A stretch of DNA of 64,000 nt from Sulfuricurvum kujiense DSM 16994 (GCF_000183725.1 NC_014762.1:2108001-2172000); one strand, 5' to 3'; shown: positions 47,384 to 57,469, counted from the stretch's first letter. Made by a program: numbers and translations. Notes: generated from the letters alone by a model not told the origin.

Positions 47384-48197
47384 GCAGATTTAAACCGTAT
47401 TTGGTCACGAATATATTCCCGGCCTTATTTTTTTCAAATCTTTCCCTCTGTTCGGCCGAAGTGGGATTGTTTTGTTTTTTATGAAACAGATGAAAGGTAT
47501 TGGCACTGTTCTTGCACGATTTCAATGTCAAACCATACGCTCTAAACCGCCAATCCAAATCGACGTCATCAGGAAGCGAAGATGCACCGAAACTCTCGTC
47601 AAAGCCGTTAATCGCCACCATGGCCTCTTTATAACACGAAAAATTGCACCCGATCAAACTGGTATTTCTAAGCCGCTTTTCTATGAAGAGTTTATAGAGC
47701 AATCCGTGCGGATTAAAATATATCCCCTGTTCAAATCGGGCATTTCGGTCAAACAGCAACCCGAGCGCAAAAAACAAATAGAATTTTTCAAGTGTATACG
47801 GATGAAGCGTACCGGCTCGTAATTTTTTAGATAAATCCTCAGAGAGATTAACCCTGCGACCCGCCAAAACCGCATCTTTGCTCGCCAATGCCACATGCCC
47901 TTCGATAAACGTAGAGTACGGGATGATATCGCCGTCGATAAAAATTAGATATTCTCCCGTACTGGCTAAAATTCCGTTGTTTTGCGAACGGGATTTTCGA
48001 ACACCGTCGTCGTCTTGAAACGTGTGTAAAATCTCCAGTCCCTCGACCGTTTTAATATAATCGGCCATTGCGGGGCTGTTATTGTCTTCGGCGACAATCA
48101 CTTCAAAATTTGTATAGGTCTGTTTTTTAAGCGCCTGTAAAATCAAATCCAAAGATTGGATATCTTTATAGACCGCTATGATTACACTGACTTTCAT
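47364..48197 (-). CDS. Glycosyltransferase family 2
   Basis: 277 residues, GT-A: VSVIIAVYKDIQSLDLILQAL at the start, metal-binding FIDGDIIPY (about 93), then a region typical of the GT7_C/GT2 group with GCNFSCYKEAMVAINGFDE and DDVDLDWRF. Inverting transferase for an LPS or capsule sugar. Overlaps the next upstream gene by 4 nt. Confidence 0.87.
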   Translation of the reverse strand: MKVSVIIAVYKDIQSLDLILQALKKQTYTNFEVIVAEDNNSPAMADYIKTVEGLEILHTFQDDDGVRKSRSQNNGILASTGEYLIFIDGDIIPYSTFIEGHVALASKDAVLAGRRVNLSEDLSKKLRAGTLHPYTLEKFYLFFALGLLFDRNARFEQGIYFNPHGLLYKLFIEKRLRNTSLIGCNFSCYKEAMVAINGFDESFGASSLPDDVDLDWRFRAYGLTLKSCKNSANTFHLFHKKQNNPTSAEQRERFEKNKAGNIFVTKYGLNLHESSVH

Positions 48198-49300
48198 ATC
48201 TTCTCGTTCATTAAAATGGTTTTTAAGGCTTCAAACTGTTTCTCGTTCGAGAAAACCTTCTCTGCTTTGATTCTCCCCGCTTCGGCCAATCGGTGTTTTA
48301 ACGGTTCGTCTTTCAAAAGGGCTATTTTTTCGGCCAAACTTTCGCTGTTAAGCGCTTCGAACAACAGCCCCGTCTCATTGTCGTCAATGATCTCAACGAC
48401 ACCTCCGCTGTTGGAACCGATAACCGCCGTTCCCACCTGCATCGCTTCAATCAAAACAAGTCCGAACGTCTCCCGCTTGGAAGCGAGGACAACGGCGTCA
48501 CACGCCTGATAGAAATGGTGCGGATTTTTCATGAATCCTAAAAAGTGGATTCTCTCCCCCACTCCCAGTTTTTCCGCCATTGCTCGCAGCTGATCGGTAT
48601 ACCCTTTTTTCATTTCATGCCCAACGAAATAGGCGTGAACGGAAGGATCGTTAATCCGTGCGACGGCCTCAATTAGAAGATGCTGCCCTTTGGCTTCGTT
48701 GATCCGTCCGACCATACCGACGGCAAATGTATCCTCCATCCCCAATTCTTTGCGCAAAGCGTCAATTTCTTGGGGATCCAAAAGCTCGGGACGATCCGAA
48801 CCCATGTAAAGCACTTCGACTTTCGGTCGGACAGACTCGGGGATAAACGTCCTGATCTGATCAGCCACTTGATGGGTTACGGGGAGCATCAAATCGATGT
48901 TTCGATATAAAAAACGGTGATAAAAATCGTTTTTGAACCGGGTCATCGTCATGTTTCGGGTTTGGACAAGTTTCGGCTTGCGCTTGGAAAATACTTTAGC
49001 GCTCACTGCGATCGGAATATCTTTGGTCCAATGCAGATGGACGATGTCGATCTCGTGTTCATCGATGATCTGTGCGAGTTTTCGCGCCGATGCAAACATC
49101 ACCAGATTCGATTTTTTCTTGAGCGTCACATAGCGGTACGGGGTACCTTGGTAATACTGCTCCAGCTTACCCGAGGGATTAATAACACTGAGAACGTTCA
49201 TCGATTCATCCAGCGCTTTGGCGGCTCTGACCATGTAGAGTTCCAATCCGCCCAAATCGGGGGAGAGGCACAGTTCCAAAAGATTGATTTTTTTATTCAT
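48194..49300 (-). CDS. Glycosyltransferase family 4 (LPS core type)
   Basis: 368 residues from the ATG at 49300; an in-frame start at 49327 would lie within the upstream gene. GT-B with NLLELCLSPDLGGLELYMVRAA at the N-terminus, VGMVGRINEAKGQHLLIEA and ASKRETFGLVLIEAMQVGTAV (E-x7-E, about 280-300). Resembles WaaG-like core transferases. Overlaps the GT2 genes at both ends, forming one minus-strand operon 50033 to 46043. Confidence 0.88.
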   Translation of the reverse strand: MNKKINLLELCLSPDLGGLELYMVRAAKALDESMNVLSVINPSGKLEQYYQGTPYRYVTLKKKSNLVMFASARKLAQIIDEHEIDIVHLHWTKDIPIAVSAKVFSKRKPKLVQTRNMTMTRFKNDFYHRFLYRNIDLMLPVTHQVADQIRTFIPESVRPKVEVLYMGSDRPELLDPQEIDALRKELGMEDTFAVGMVGRINEAKGQHLLIEAVARINDPSVHAYFVGHEMKKGYTDQLRAMAEKLGVGERIHFLGFMKNPHHFYQACDAVVLASKRETFGLVLIEAMQVGTAVIGSNSGGVVEIIDDNETGLLFEALNSESLAEKIALLKDEPLKHRLAEAGRIKAEKVFSNEKQFEALKTILMNEKI

Positions 49301-50033
49301 TTTCCTGCAACTCCAGCATAAGGGCATATTTCATGTACGAACTAAACGCGGAGATGACGGCAACGTTCCAGCCGTGGATACCGTGAAACATCCCCCCTTT
49401 TAAAATCAGGGCTTTAAACAACGCGCCGAAGCCGTGAAGAAAAGGATCGTATTTCGAAGAGCGTTTCCCCTCTTCATGAGCGATTCGTGCACCGCGGGTA
49501 ATGAATTTATGGCTCGTTTTGATCATCTCGGCATAATCGGCGTACGAGTAATGAAGCATATCGGCATTAAGTGCCTTTACGTTATCTGTTTTTACTTTTG
49601 CATGTCCGCCGGAGGATTCAAAACCGCATTTGCTCCGGTTATACAGACGCGTTACCCGATCGGGATACCACAGCTTGATAAAATGTTTCCCGACATACGT
49701 TTTACGGGCGAATGAAAATGCGTCATAAGCGGTATTTTCAAGATCCAGATGTTTGATCGCCTCAATCGCATTCGTATCGAGCCTCTCATCCGCATCCAGA
49801 CTCAATATCCACTCATTTTTAGCCAAAGGGGCACCGAACGCTTTTTGCAGACCGTCTCCCAGATAAGGCTGTACGATAACTTTAGCGCCCAATGACTCGG
49901 CGATCTCGCGGGTTCTGTCGGTACTTTGCGAATCCACCACTAAGATTTCGTCACAAACGCTTAAGACCGATCGGATTGCCGCTTCGATATTCTTTTCTTC
50001 GTTCAACGTAATAATATTTGCTGTTATCTTCAT
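49293..50033 (-). CDS. Glycosyltransferase family 2 (WaaE/KdtX-like)
   Basis: 246 residues, GT-A: ANIITLNEEKNIEAAIRSVL, VVDSQSTDRTREIAES, LSLDADERLD (metal site about 83), and the C-terminal SSGGHAKVK and WYPDRVTRLYNRSK stretches typical of WaaE/KdtX core beta-glucosyltransferases. First gene of the operon, divergent from the GT4 at 50102. Confidence 0.87.
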   Translation of the reverse strand: MKITANIITLNEEKNIEAAIRSVLSVCDEILVVDSQSTDRTREIAESLGAKVIVQPYLGDGLQKAFGAPLAKNEWILSLDADERLDTNAIEAIKHLDLENTAYDAFSFARKTYVGKHFIKLWYPDRVTRLYNRSKCGFESSGGHAKVKTDNVKALNADMLHYSYADYAEMIKTSHKFITRGARIAHEEGKRSSKYDPFLHGFGALFKALILKGGMFHGIHGWNVAVISAFSSYMKYALMLELQENE

Positions 50034-50078
50034 AACACTAATGTTAGCCTATTGAGGGTTATAAATGGATTATGTTGC

Positions 50079-50097
50079 TATACTTTCAGTAAAGGAG
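50079..50097 (+). promoter_or_regulatory. Promoter and ribosome-binding site of the GT4 at 50102
   Basis: Extended -10 TGC-TATACT (TATACT 50079-50084), then AAGGAG at 50092-50097, 4 nt before the ATG. No clear -35. Confidence 0.6.
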
Positions 50098-50101
50098 TTG
50101 C

Positions 50102-51265
50102 ATGCGGGTTGCTGTCATCGTCAGAAGTTTGAATATGGGGGGAATGCAGCGTGCAGCCGTCTCGCTAGCCGAATCGTTTGCCCATGAGGGACACGAATCC
50201 CATTTGATTTACTTCAAAGAAAAAAACAGGGTTTTCACACCGGATACATCGGTCATCCTCCACCATTTTAATCTTCAAAAATTATCCATACTATCGGTAG
50301 TAGGATTGTTTTCCGAACTTTTTTCCCGCCTCCTTAACATTTTCATCCGCAACAGCTATTTTTTATGGAGTGCTCCGTTTTTATCTTTTCTTTTTCGCTA
50401 CCGGCTGGCAGCTTTAGAAAAACGATACGGTCGATTCGATCTGATCGTTATCCGCGGACAAGGGACATTTGAGACATTATGGCCGATCAAAGACCCCCGC
50501 TACTTCCAGATCACCGAGAGTATGTTCATCCCTTCCGATACCCGGTTAAAACGCTTTTATTTCAAATTTCTGTATCATCAAAAAAACGTCATCTGCGTAT
50601 CCCATGCTATTCAAGATAAGCTGCTCGCTATTTATAAACAGACCCAAACCTCTCCGAACCGCCTGAACGTCATCGGCAATCCGCTCAAAGCGGAAGAGAT
50701 TCGACAAAAAGCGGAAGCGTTCATCCCTGAAATCAGCGGATCCTACATCTTAAGTGTCGGTCGTGTTACCCCGAATAAAAACATCTCTCTTCTTATCGAT
50801 GCGTACACACTTTTGAAAAGCCAGAACAAAATAACCCAGAAACTCGTTATTATCGGAACCGGTCACGATCTGGAGAATGTCCGGCACAGAGCGGAAGAAA
50901 GCCCCTATAAGGACTCTATATTTTTGATGGGACAGATCAGCAACCCCTACCCGTGGATGAAACACGCCGATCTTTTTGTCCTCAGCTCAAAATTAGAAGG
51001 GCTTGGACTGGTACTGCTCGAAGCGCTCGCCTGCGGTACCAAAGTCGTCTCAACCAAAAGTCAAAGCGGTATTCTCGATATTATGCAAGGAGATTTGACC
51101 CGATACCTTTGCGAACAAAATCCCGAGTCGATGGCAGAACTGATCGATACGGCGCTTCACGAGGAAATCACTCTCGATTTCAAATCGCTTGTCGCGCCGT
51201 TCTCACCGCAAACAATCGTTCAAGATTTTGAACGGCTGCTGAATGTTTCCCACTCCATAACATAA
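50102..51265 (+). CDS. Glycosyltransferase family 4
   Basis: 387 residues, GT-B. N-terminus VAVIVRSLNMGGMQRAAVSL; donor half YILSVGRVTPNKNISLLIDA and LSSKLEGLGLVLLEALACGTKV (E-x7-E, about 297-315). Retaining transferase for LPS or O-chain. Single plus-strand gene between two minus-strand units; its last 46 nt overlap the convergent PIG-L gene. Confidence 0.88.
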   Translation: MRVAVIVRSLNMGGMQRAAVSLAESFAHEGHESHLIYFKEKNRVFTPDTSVILHHFNLQKLSILSVVGLFSELFSRLLNIFIRNSYFLWSAPFLSFLFRYRLAALEKRYGRFDLIVIRGQGTFETLWPIKDPRYFQITESMFIPSDTRLKRFYFKFLYHQKNVICVSHAIQDKLLAIYKQTQTSPNRLNVIGNPLKAEEIRQKAEAFIPEISGSYILSVGRVTPNKNISLLIDAYTLLKSQNKITQKLVIIGTGHDLENVRHRAEESPYKDSIFLMGQISNPYPWMKHADLFVLSSKLEGLGLVLLEALACGTKVVSTKSQSGILDIMQGDLTRYLCEQNPESMAELIDTALHEEITLDFKSLVAPFSPQTIVQDFERLLNVSHSIT

Positions 51266-52539
51266 AACAGTTCGTTGGGGCGTACGGCTCTGCGAAAATA
51301 ACTTTTATCGCGCTGCTGGATTTGCCTTTTCAACTGTTTTACAAAATGGCTCCATGCTTTTTTAACACCGAAAACCAAAGTCGAATCCCGCAAATCATGC
51401 ATGGCTTCCAGGGCATAAAATTTGTCCGATTGTTTTTTGCTGTCCAGCTGATAGGAATAGATAGCATCACACGCAAAAGGGGTGTTGAATTTCGGAGCCA
51501 ATGCGGATGTCGAAAACATCGGGCCGTACGGATAGGCTTCGGTATAAATGTGGTGATTGGTATAGCAATACAGCTTTACGTCCCTCATATCGGCTTGTTC
51601 CAAAGCCTGCACCAGAGCATACGCCGTATAGATGTGATCACTGTTGGAATCGATATCCGGATGCGCCGTAACGATAATCTCCGGTTTTATAGAAACAATA
51701 GCACTGTATAAATCCCGTACCAGCGAATCCCACGTCGCGGAGGCGGTCTCATTTTTGATAAAACCGGTATGATCCGTCCGTCTAAAGAAACGGATATCGC
51801 TGATACCGGTGGAGGTCGAAACAGCTTGTTGATCCCGGTGTTCAAACATCCATTTCAAACTCATTCCGAAATAGCCGAGCATTGCACACCGCTCTTGGGG
51901 GACATCTCCCAATGCGGGTACGCTCAACGCATCATGCACCCGCAGTTTCCCTTTCTGAAGCGCACGTTCTTGTTTTGAGCCGTACAATCCGCAATAATCG
52001 CATTTGCCCTCTTCACCGACCGTTACCGTGATGACATGACTTTGATCAGATGAGCTGTAAAGCCCGTATGCGGCGATTTCGGCATCATCGGCATGAGGTG
52101 CCAACACCAAAATTTTCTGATTTTCCGAATCAGCATTACGGAAGATGTAAAGTATTGCTTCTTTGTTGGCGAATGAACAGTGACAACCATTCAACTCGCC
52201 TTTGGAAGCGGAAAAACCGCTGAGATCAACGTAGCGGATACCGTTTACACCGTGTTCCAGATAATGAGCCTCTTCTTTTTTGCTTGAGTCAGCGATTTTA
52301 ATATAAGGCTGAAACAAATGCCCGAATAGGGAACTTTTTACGTTTATTTTTAGTATAAGGGTAGTGTTTGCAGGGAGAGACGAAAAATCGAAGAAACGTA
52401 CATCTTTTATGTCAATCTGTTCCGTCTCATGATTAAAGAGATAGGTATAGTCTTGGTTCGTTTTGTATTTATATTGTCTTTTCCTGATCACCATCATCAA
52501 AATTAAATACGACACAATACCGAATACGATAAAAATCAT
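51220..52539 (-). CDS. PIG-L family deacetylase, membrane-anchored
   Basis: 439 residues. One N-terminal membrane helix (about 1-17), a beta-rich region (to about 140), then a PIG-L/LmbE domain with the zinc motif APHADDAEIAAYG (about 152-164), a second motif TAHPDIDSNSDH (about 290) and TYRKR-free C-terminus. PIG-L enzymes remove N-acetyl groups from amino sugars; here the likely target is an envelope glycan, acting outside if the anchor is as drawn. The substrate is unknown. Overlaps the convergent GT4 by 46 nt. Confidence 0.8.
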   Translation of the reverse strand: MIFIVFGIVSYLILMMVIRKRQYKYKTNQDYTYLFNHETEQIDIKDVRFFDFSSLPANTTLILKINVKSSLFGHLFQPYIKIADSSKKEEAHYLEHGVNGIRYVDLSGFSASKGELNGCHCSFANKEAILYIFRNADSENQKILVLAPHADDAEIAAYGLYSSSDQSHVITVTVGEEGKCDYCGLYGSKQERALQKGKLRVHDALSVPALGDVPQERCAMLGYFGMSLKWMFEHRDQQAVSTSTGISDIRFFRRTDHTGFIKNETASATWDSLVRDLYSAIVSIKPEIIVTAHPDIDSNSDHIYTAYALVQALEQADMRDVKLYCYTNHHIYTEAYPYGPMFSTSALAPKFNTPFACDAIYSYQLDSKKQSDKFYALEAMHDLRDSTLVFGVKKAWSHFVKQLKRQIQQRDKSYFRRAVRPNELFYVMEWETFSSRSKS

Positions 52540-52648
52540 TGATATATTTCTTCCTTACTTTGTACTTTTATTGTTTGAATGATACCATGCTATTTGGATT
52601 GAATACTATTCTTCACCCCATGTAGTACACTAAGGCATCTTCAAACTT

Positions 52649-53275
52649 ATGAAAAAATTCATTAACAAACAGCGTTTAAAAATCAAACATTTCTGGCACC
52701 AGCGCTTTCTCAAACACCATGATTTCACTATAATATCGAATAACTGCTGGGGAACGCGCACGTATCAAAAATTCGGCATCCCCTACTCCTCTCCGTTTCA
52801 GAGCCTATTTATCTTTGCACCTGATTTTCTAAACCTTATCACCGATTTTTCGGTTGATAAACTGACAATCGAAAAATTTATTTCGTATGAAGATTCAAAA
52901 TATAAAACCGAACTCGAAAAAGAGAACCTGGATAAAGAGGACTACCCTATAGGTATTTTAAAAGACGGTACCGAACTGCATTTTCTGCATTATAAAACCG
53001 CCGAAGATGCGCTTGATAAATGGAATCGGCGCGTTAAACGTATGAATGATAAAATGATTTTCAAATTCAGTGACGGCTACGCCTCCGACGACGCTTTAAT
53101 AGAACGTTTCGATGCATTGCCGTACAAACATAAAATTTGCTTTACGGCAAAGGCGTACCCTCATTTAAAAAGTGTCGTCTATATGGACCGCTTCCGCCAA
53201 AACGGCAAAGTTGAGTTAGAATGGAAATATGACCGCAAATATATCAATCTCCACTCTTTTATCAACGCACTGTAA
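52649..53275 (+). CDS. DUF1919-family protein
   Basis: 208 residues, basic N-terminus, then DFTIISNNCWGTRTYQKFG, PSPFQSL-like PYSSPFQSLFIF and the acidic middle. This matches DUF1919, found in polysaccharide clusters and sometimes called exopolysaccharide biosynthesis protein. No catalytic role is established. No signal peptide. Monocistronic, facing the ugd gene. Confidence 0.75.
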   Translation: MKKFINKQRLKIKHFWHQRFLKHHDFTIISNNCWGTRTYQKFGIPYSSPFQSLFIFAPDFLNLITDFSVDKLTIEKFISYEDSKYKTELEKENLDKEDYPIGILKDGTELHFLHYKTAEDALDKWNRRVKRMNDKMIFKFSDGYASDDALIERFDALPYKHKICFTAKAYPHLKSVVYMDRFRQNGKVELEWKYDRKYINLHSFINAL

Positions 53276-53294
53276 GCCGCTTTACAAAAATGTT

Positions 53295-54617
53295 TCAAAC
53301 TCCGATTTGGAAGTATTCAAATCCTATCTCTGCCATCCGCTCTTTATTGAACTGATTGCGCCCGTCAAAGAAAATTGAGTTTTTGAGCCGTTTTTGCATC
53401 TCTTCGAAATCGGGGCTTCTAAACTCCTGCCACTCGGTGACGAGGATGATCGCATCGGCATTGTCGAGCGCTTCGTATTTACCGTCAACGTAACTGACGC
53501 TCGCATTGCCTTTTAGATAGTGTTTTTCGGCTTCATGACGCGCTTTCGGATCGTACGCGACGATCTTTGCCCCCTTGGCGGTCAGATCATTGATAATCGT
53601 GATCGCGCTCGCTTCGCGCATATCATCGGTTTCCGGTTTAAATGCCAATCCCCATACCGCGAATGTTTTGCCTTCGAGATTTTGCCCGAAACGGCTGAAT
53701 ACTTTTTGGGAAATGACATGTTTTTGGTCGTAATTGACCGCTTCGACCGCATCTAAGATACGCGGTGTATAGCCGAAATCTTTTGCTGTTTTCGCCAATG
53801 CCTGAACGTCTTTGGGAAAACAGCTTCCGCCGTATCCGCATCCCGGATAGATAAAGCTGTATCCGATACGGCTGTCGCTTCCGATCCCGTTGCGCACTTT
53901 ATTGATATCCGCACCGACACGTTCGCAGATATTGGCCATCTCGTTCATAAAACTGATTTTGGTCGCGAGCATGGCGTTAGCCGCATATTTGGTCATCTCG
54001 GCACTTTTAATGTCCATACCGATGAAGCGGTCATGGTTTTTCATAAACGGCTCATACAAATCGTGCATGATTTTCATCGCCCTCTCGCTGTCAGCCCCGA
54101 TAACGACACGATCAGGATGCATGAAATCTTTGATCGCGGCGCCCTCTTTTAGAAATTCAGGGTTCGAGACGACATCAAAAACCAAATCGCTCCCGCGTGT
54201 GTCAAGTTCGGCCTGGATAGCGGCACGCACTTTCTCTGCCGTACCGACCGGAACGGTCGATTTATCGACAATGACCATATAGTTTTGCATATGCTGACCG
54301 ATACTTTTGGCAACGGCAAGAACATACTGCAAATCAGCGCTTCCGTCTTCCCCCATCGGAGTCCCGACGGCGATAAACGCGATGCCGGTTGAGGCAATAG
54401 CGTTTTGGATATCAACCGTAAATTTTAACGTCCCTTTGGCATAGTTTTCCAACACCATATCTTCTAAACCCGGCTCATAAATAGGGATGATCCCTTGAAT
54501 GAGTTTGTCAATTTTTCCCTGATCGATATCGACACAGGTGACGCTGTTCCCCATTTGCGCGAAACAAGTACCGCTCACTAATCCGACGTATCCGGTGCCG
54601 ATGACTGATATTTTCAT
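53295..54617 (-). CDS. ugd: UDP-glucose 6-dehydrogenase
   Basis: 440 residues, UDPGDH family: N-terminal Rossmann KISVIGTGYVGLVSGTCFA, catalytic NPEFLKEG and Cys in YGGSCFPKDVQAL (about 265), and C-terminal AVWGLAFKPETDDMREA. It oxidises UDP-glucose to UDP-glucuronate, the substrate for Uxs at 44026. Ribosome-binding site AGAGGAAG precedes the ATG. Confidence 0.96.
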   Translation of the reverse strand: MKISVIGTGYVGLVSGTCFAQMGNSVTCVDIDQGKIDKLIQGIIPIYEPGLEDMVLENYAKGTLKFTVDIQNAIASTGIAFIAVGTPMGEDGSADLQYVLAVAKSIGQHMQNYMVIVDKSTVPVGTAEKVRAAIQAELDTRGSDLVFDVVSNPEFLKEGAAIKDFMHPDRVVIGADSERAMKIMHDLYEPFMKNHDRFIGMDIKSAEMTKYAANAMLATKISFMNEMANICERVGADINKVRNGIGSDSRIGYSFIYPGCGYGGSCFPKDVQALAKTAKDFGYTPRILDAVEAVNYDQKHVISQKVFSRFGQNLEGKTFAVWGLAFKPETDDMREASAITIINDLTAKGAKIVAYDPKARHEAEKHYLKGNASVSYVDGKYEALDNADAIILVTEWQEFRSPDFEEMQKRLKNSIFFDGRNQFNKERMAEIGFEYFQIGV

Positions 54618-54704
54618 AAAAACTTCCTCTGTAGGTTAAAAACAAAGTCTTATTTTAACTAACCGTTGATATAAATTCACTTAGAAAAAACAAAAGCAAA
54701 ACAA

Positions 54705-55427
54705 ATGAAAATTATAATTTTTACCTTAACTGTCCTGATTTTATCAGGATGCAGTACAACTCAGCTCAATAGCGGATGGGAAAGAACGAAACACGCATCT
54801 TATAATGCCGCAACCGATTATGTTACATGGGTTCCCGCCGCTACATCCGCGGCTCTTTACGCGACCGATTACGATACCGGCATGACGAACTATTTCAGAG
54901 ATCACCCTTGGTTCGGCGAAGAGGATGACGAGTTTTACAGAGGCCTCAACCACTACGAAACACTAGCAACGGCATTTTTGGTAAACGATCCCGATTATGC
55001 CCAGACATGGAAACGTGTTTTGGTCGAATTCACCGGTTTGGAAACGACAAAACAAACCTCTACATTTTTGGAAAAAAACATCCGTAAAAAATCCCCTGAC
55101 GGAACCCATAACGGCTCTATAGGCTCACACCATGCATTGGATCATTTTGCCAGTTCGGCGATGAACCGACGGAACGTCGAAAATCTGGATATACCGCAGT
55201 GGGGCAAATACACCTTAAACACGATCAGCTACGCGTCTGCCTCCGCAAGCGCTTTATGCCGCGTCCAAGACGGAGGGCACTCTTTTGCCGATCAATTGGT
55301 GAGCGCCTCGATAGGAAACTTCATGGGACTCTTTTTCCATGATCTTTTTATGTTGGATAGCATGACAAATATAGCCGTATCGATAAACGACAGCGAAGCA
55401 AAAGTACACATAGGATTTCGTTACTAA
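54705..55427 (+). CDS. PAP2-like lipoprotein
   Basis: 240 residues. Lipoprotein signal peptide with lipobox LSGC (Cys about 16). The body contains a PAP2-type third motif, C-R-V-Q-D-G-G-H-S-F-A-D (R-x5-H-x3-D), and a second motif IGSHHALDHFASSA where the usual PSGH is only partly kept. The first motif (KxxxxxxRP) is not clear. It could be a periplasmic or outer-membrane phosphatase acting on lipid A or undecaprenyl pyrophosphate, or a degenerate relative. Activity is uncertain because motifs 1 and 2 deviate. Confidence 0.65.
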   Translation: MKIIIFTLTVLILSGCSTTQLNSGWERTKHASYNAATDYVTWVPAATSAALYATDYDTGMTNYFRDHPWFGEEDDEFYRGLNHYETLATAFLVNDPDYAQTWKRVLVEFTGLETTKQTSTFLEKNIRKKSPDGTHNGSIGSHHALDHFASSAMNRRNVENLDIPQWGKYTLNTISYASASASALCRVQDGGHSFADQLVSASIGNFMGLFFHDLFMLDSMTNIAVSINDSEAKVHIGFRY

Positions 55428-55531
55428 TCCTCCGGAGCAGACCCCTCTTTATCAAAGGTTTGATCAGAAAATGATACAATATTTCCTTTATTCGGCTCAA
55501 CTTCATCTCGTCACAGAATAATCAAGGATTT

Positions 55532-57469
55532 TTGTTGAAATTTTACTCCCGCTATACCCAAATAATCGCTGCCCTGCTCATAAGCCTTATCGCCATGATG
55601 ATCCCCCGAATCACTTTATGGAGGATGTATTCCGAAGACTTTTCAGATTTAACTTTTTTTGAGTTAATCGGCTCTTTTATCATGGGTTTCAGGGTAGATA
55701 TCATCACCCTCTTTACGTTCTTATCGCTTATTATCCTTTTACTCGCCTTTCCGGTTAAATGGGTTCATAAACGCCGTTTTCGTATCGGAATGGGGATGGT
55801 TTGGAGCACCGTGCTAAGCACCATACTTCTTATCTCGTTCAGCGACGTCCTCTATTACGATTTTATCCACCGCCACATCTCCAATGAACTTTTTGCTCTG
55901 GCAAACGATACCAATATTATCGTAGAGATGGCTTTCGGTTCCTATCTTTTCTATACGATCGGCGCTTCGATCTTTTTCGTCATTTTGTCCATTCTTTTTT
56001 ACAAAATTTTCAGTGCCCCGCTCCAACATGAGAAAGTCAGTGCCAAAAGCTGGCTGGGACTGATCGTGCTCATCCTTGTTCTGTTCATAGGGATTCGAAA
56101 CTCCTTCAGTCACAAATCGTTCGGTTTGTCCGATGCCTACGCCGTCAATAAAGTGAGTTCGGGAAATTTGGCCCTAAACGGCTTCTTTTGCGTGTATCGT
56201 ACCGCCTCATCCAAAAAGGGGGGACATCATCAGCTCTCCGATTTAAACGAATCGATTCTCATAACACAAAATCTTTTGCAGAGTGACAATGCCCGCTTTG
56301 ACAGCCAAGAGGTACCTCTTTCCCGTGCCTTTGAGTCCAAACCAAAGCCCCGTTACAATATCGTGATCGTATTGCTGGAATCATGGGGTGCGGAGCATAT
56401 CGACGGATTTACCCGTTACAAAGAGCTAAATGTAACCCCGTATTTCAAAAAACTGAGCAATGAGAGTCTTAAATTTACCAATTTTTACGCTAACGGATAC
56501 CGTTCAATCTACGGGATCACCTCAATATATACCGGTGTCACCCTCCCGGGCGGATTTGATTATCTCGGAAGCGGGTTGGAGCTTTCAAATCTCAGCTATT
56601 TAGGGAAAATCGCCAAAGAAAACGGCTATAAAACGATCGCGATGCAAGGTTCGAACCGCCGCTCGTATCGGGTAGATGCGGTTAGCCATTTGGCAGGGTT
56701 TGATGAATATTACGGTGCCGAAGATATGCCGAACGTCGAAACCGTCGAGGCGGGGCGTGCGCCGAAAACGGGAACGTATGATTACAACCTGTTTCATTTT
56801 TTACATCAAAAACTAAACAGTGAGAAAAAACCGTTTATCGCATTTACTTTTACCTCGACCAATCACAGCGATTTTCATCTCCCTTCTAAAAAATTTGAAC
56901 GTTATCCGCCGGATTTGAGAAACTACAACGGATCATTAAATACCTACCTCTATGCGGACAACGCGATAGAGCGCTTTATGGAAAGTGTCAAAAAGGAACC
57001 GTGGTTTGATAATACGATTTTCATCTTTACGGCCGACCACGGAACCGGAGATGCCCTGTGCCCGATCGGTAAAGCGCTCCGTCCAAACGATAAACCTCTC
57101 CCCTCAATTGAGCATTTCAGAATACCGCTGGTAATTTATGCACCGAAAATCTTTAAGCCGCAAGAGATCAAAACACTGGGTTCCCAAAACGATATCTTCC
57201 CCTCAATACTTGATTTGTTAGGGTTTAATCAACCCTTTAGCGTCATGGGGAATTCTCTCTTCGACCCGTCCGTCAAAAACCGTTTTGTCTACTTCTACGC
57301 CGGTGACTTGATCGGCTATATCGGTAAAGAAGGATATATTAAATACAATTTCAAAACGGTTGTCGAAAGCAATGCCACGAAACACGATACGCAAAAACTC
57401 CAAAAAGAACTTTTTGCGGTGGATACCGCGGAAGCCGGTTTGCTAAAGAAAAATAAATGGGCGCACTGA
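55532..57469 (+). CDS. LTA synthase-family membrane sulfatase, second copy
   Basis: 645 residues: five N-terminal membrane helices (to about 195), then an alkaline-phosphatase-fold domain with IVIVLLESWG (about 278), a Ser instead of Thr at the nucleophile position (YRSIYGITSIYTG, about 325-337), FTSTNHSDFHLP and IFTADHGTG. It is only distantly related to the copy at 41929. Starts TTG (55532 or the next codon 55535) with AAGGA upstream. Followed with 13-nt overlap by a WaaP-like kinase gene, so it probably decorates LPS core or lipid A with a phosphate-containing group. Confidence 0.83.
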   Translation: MLKFYSRYTQIIAALLISLIAMMIPRITLWRMYSEDFSDLTFFELIGSFIMGFRVDIITLFTFLSLIILLLAFPVKWVHKRRFRIGMGMVWSTVLSTILLISFSDVLYYDFIHRHISNELFALANDTNIIVEMAFGSYLFYTIGASIFFVILSILFYKIFSAPLQHEKVSAKSWLGLIVLILVLFIGIRNSFSHKSFGLSDAYAVNKVSSGNLALNGFFCVYRTASSKKGGHHQLSDLNESILITQNLLQSDNARFDSQEVPLSRAFESKPKPRYNIVIVLLESWGAEHIDGFTRYKELNVTPYFKKLSNESLKFTNFYANGYRSIYGITSIYTGVTLPGGFDYLGSGLELSNLSYLGKIAKENGYKTIAMQGSNRRSYRVDAVSHLAGFDEYYGAEDMPNVETVEAGRAPKTGTYDYNLFHFLHQKLNSEKKPFIAFTFTSTNHSDFHLPSKKFERYPPDLRNYNGSLNTYLYADNAIERFMESVKKEPWFDNTIFIFTADHGTGDALCPIGKALRPNDKPLPSIEHFRIPLVIYAPKIFKPQEIKTLGSQNDIFPSILDLLGFNQPFSVMGNSLFDPSVKNRFVYFYAGDLIGYIGKEGYIKYNFKTVVESNATKHDTQKLQKELFAVDTAEAGLLKKNKWAH

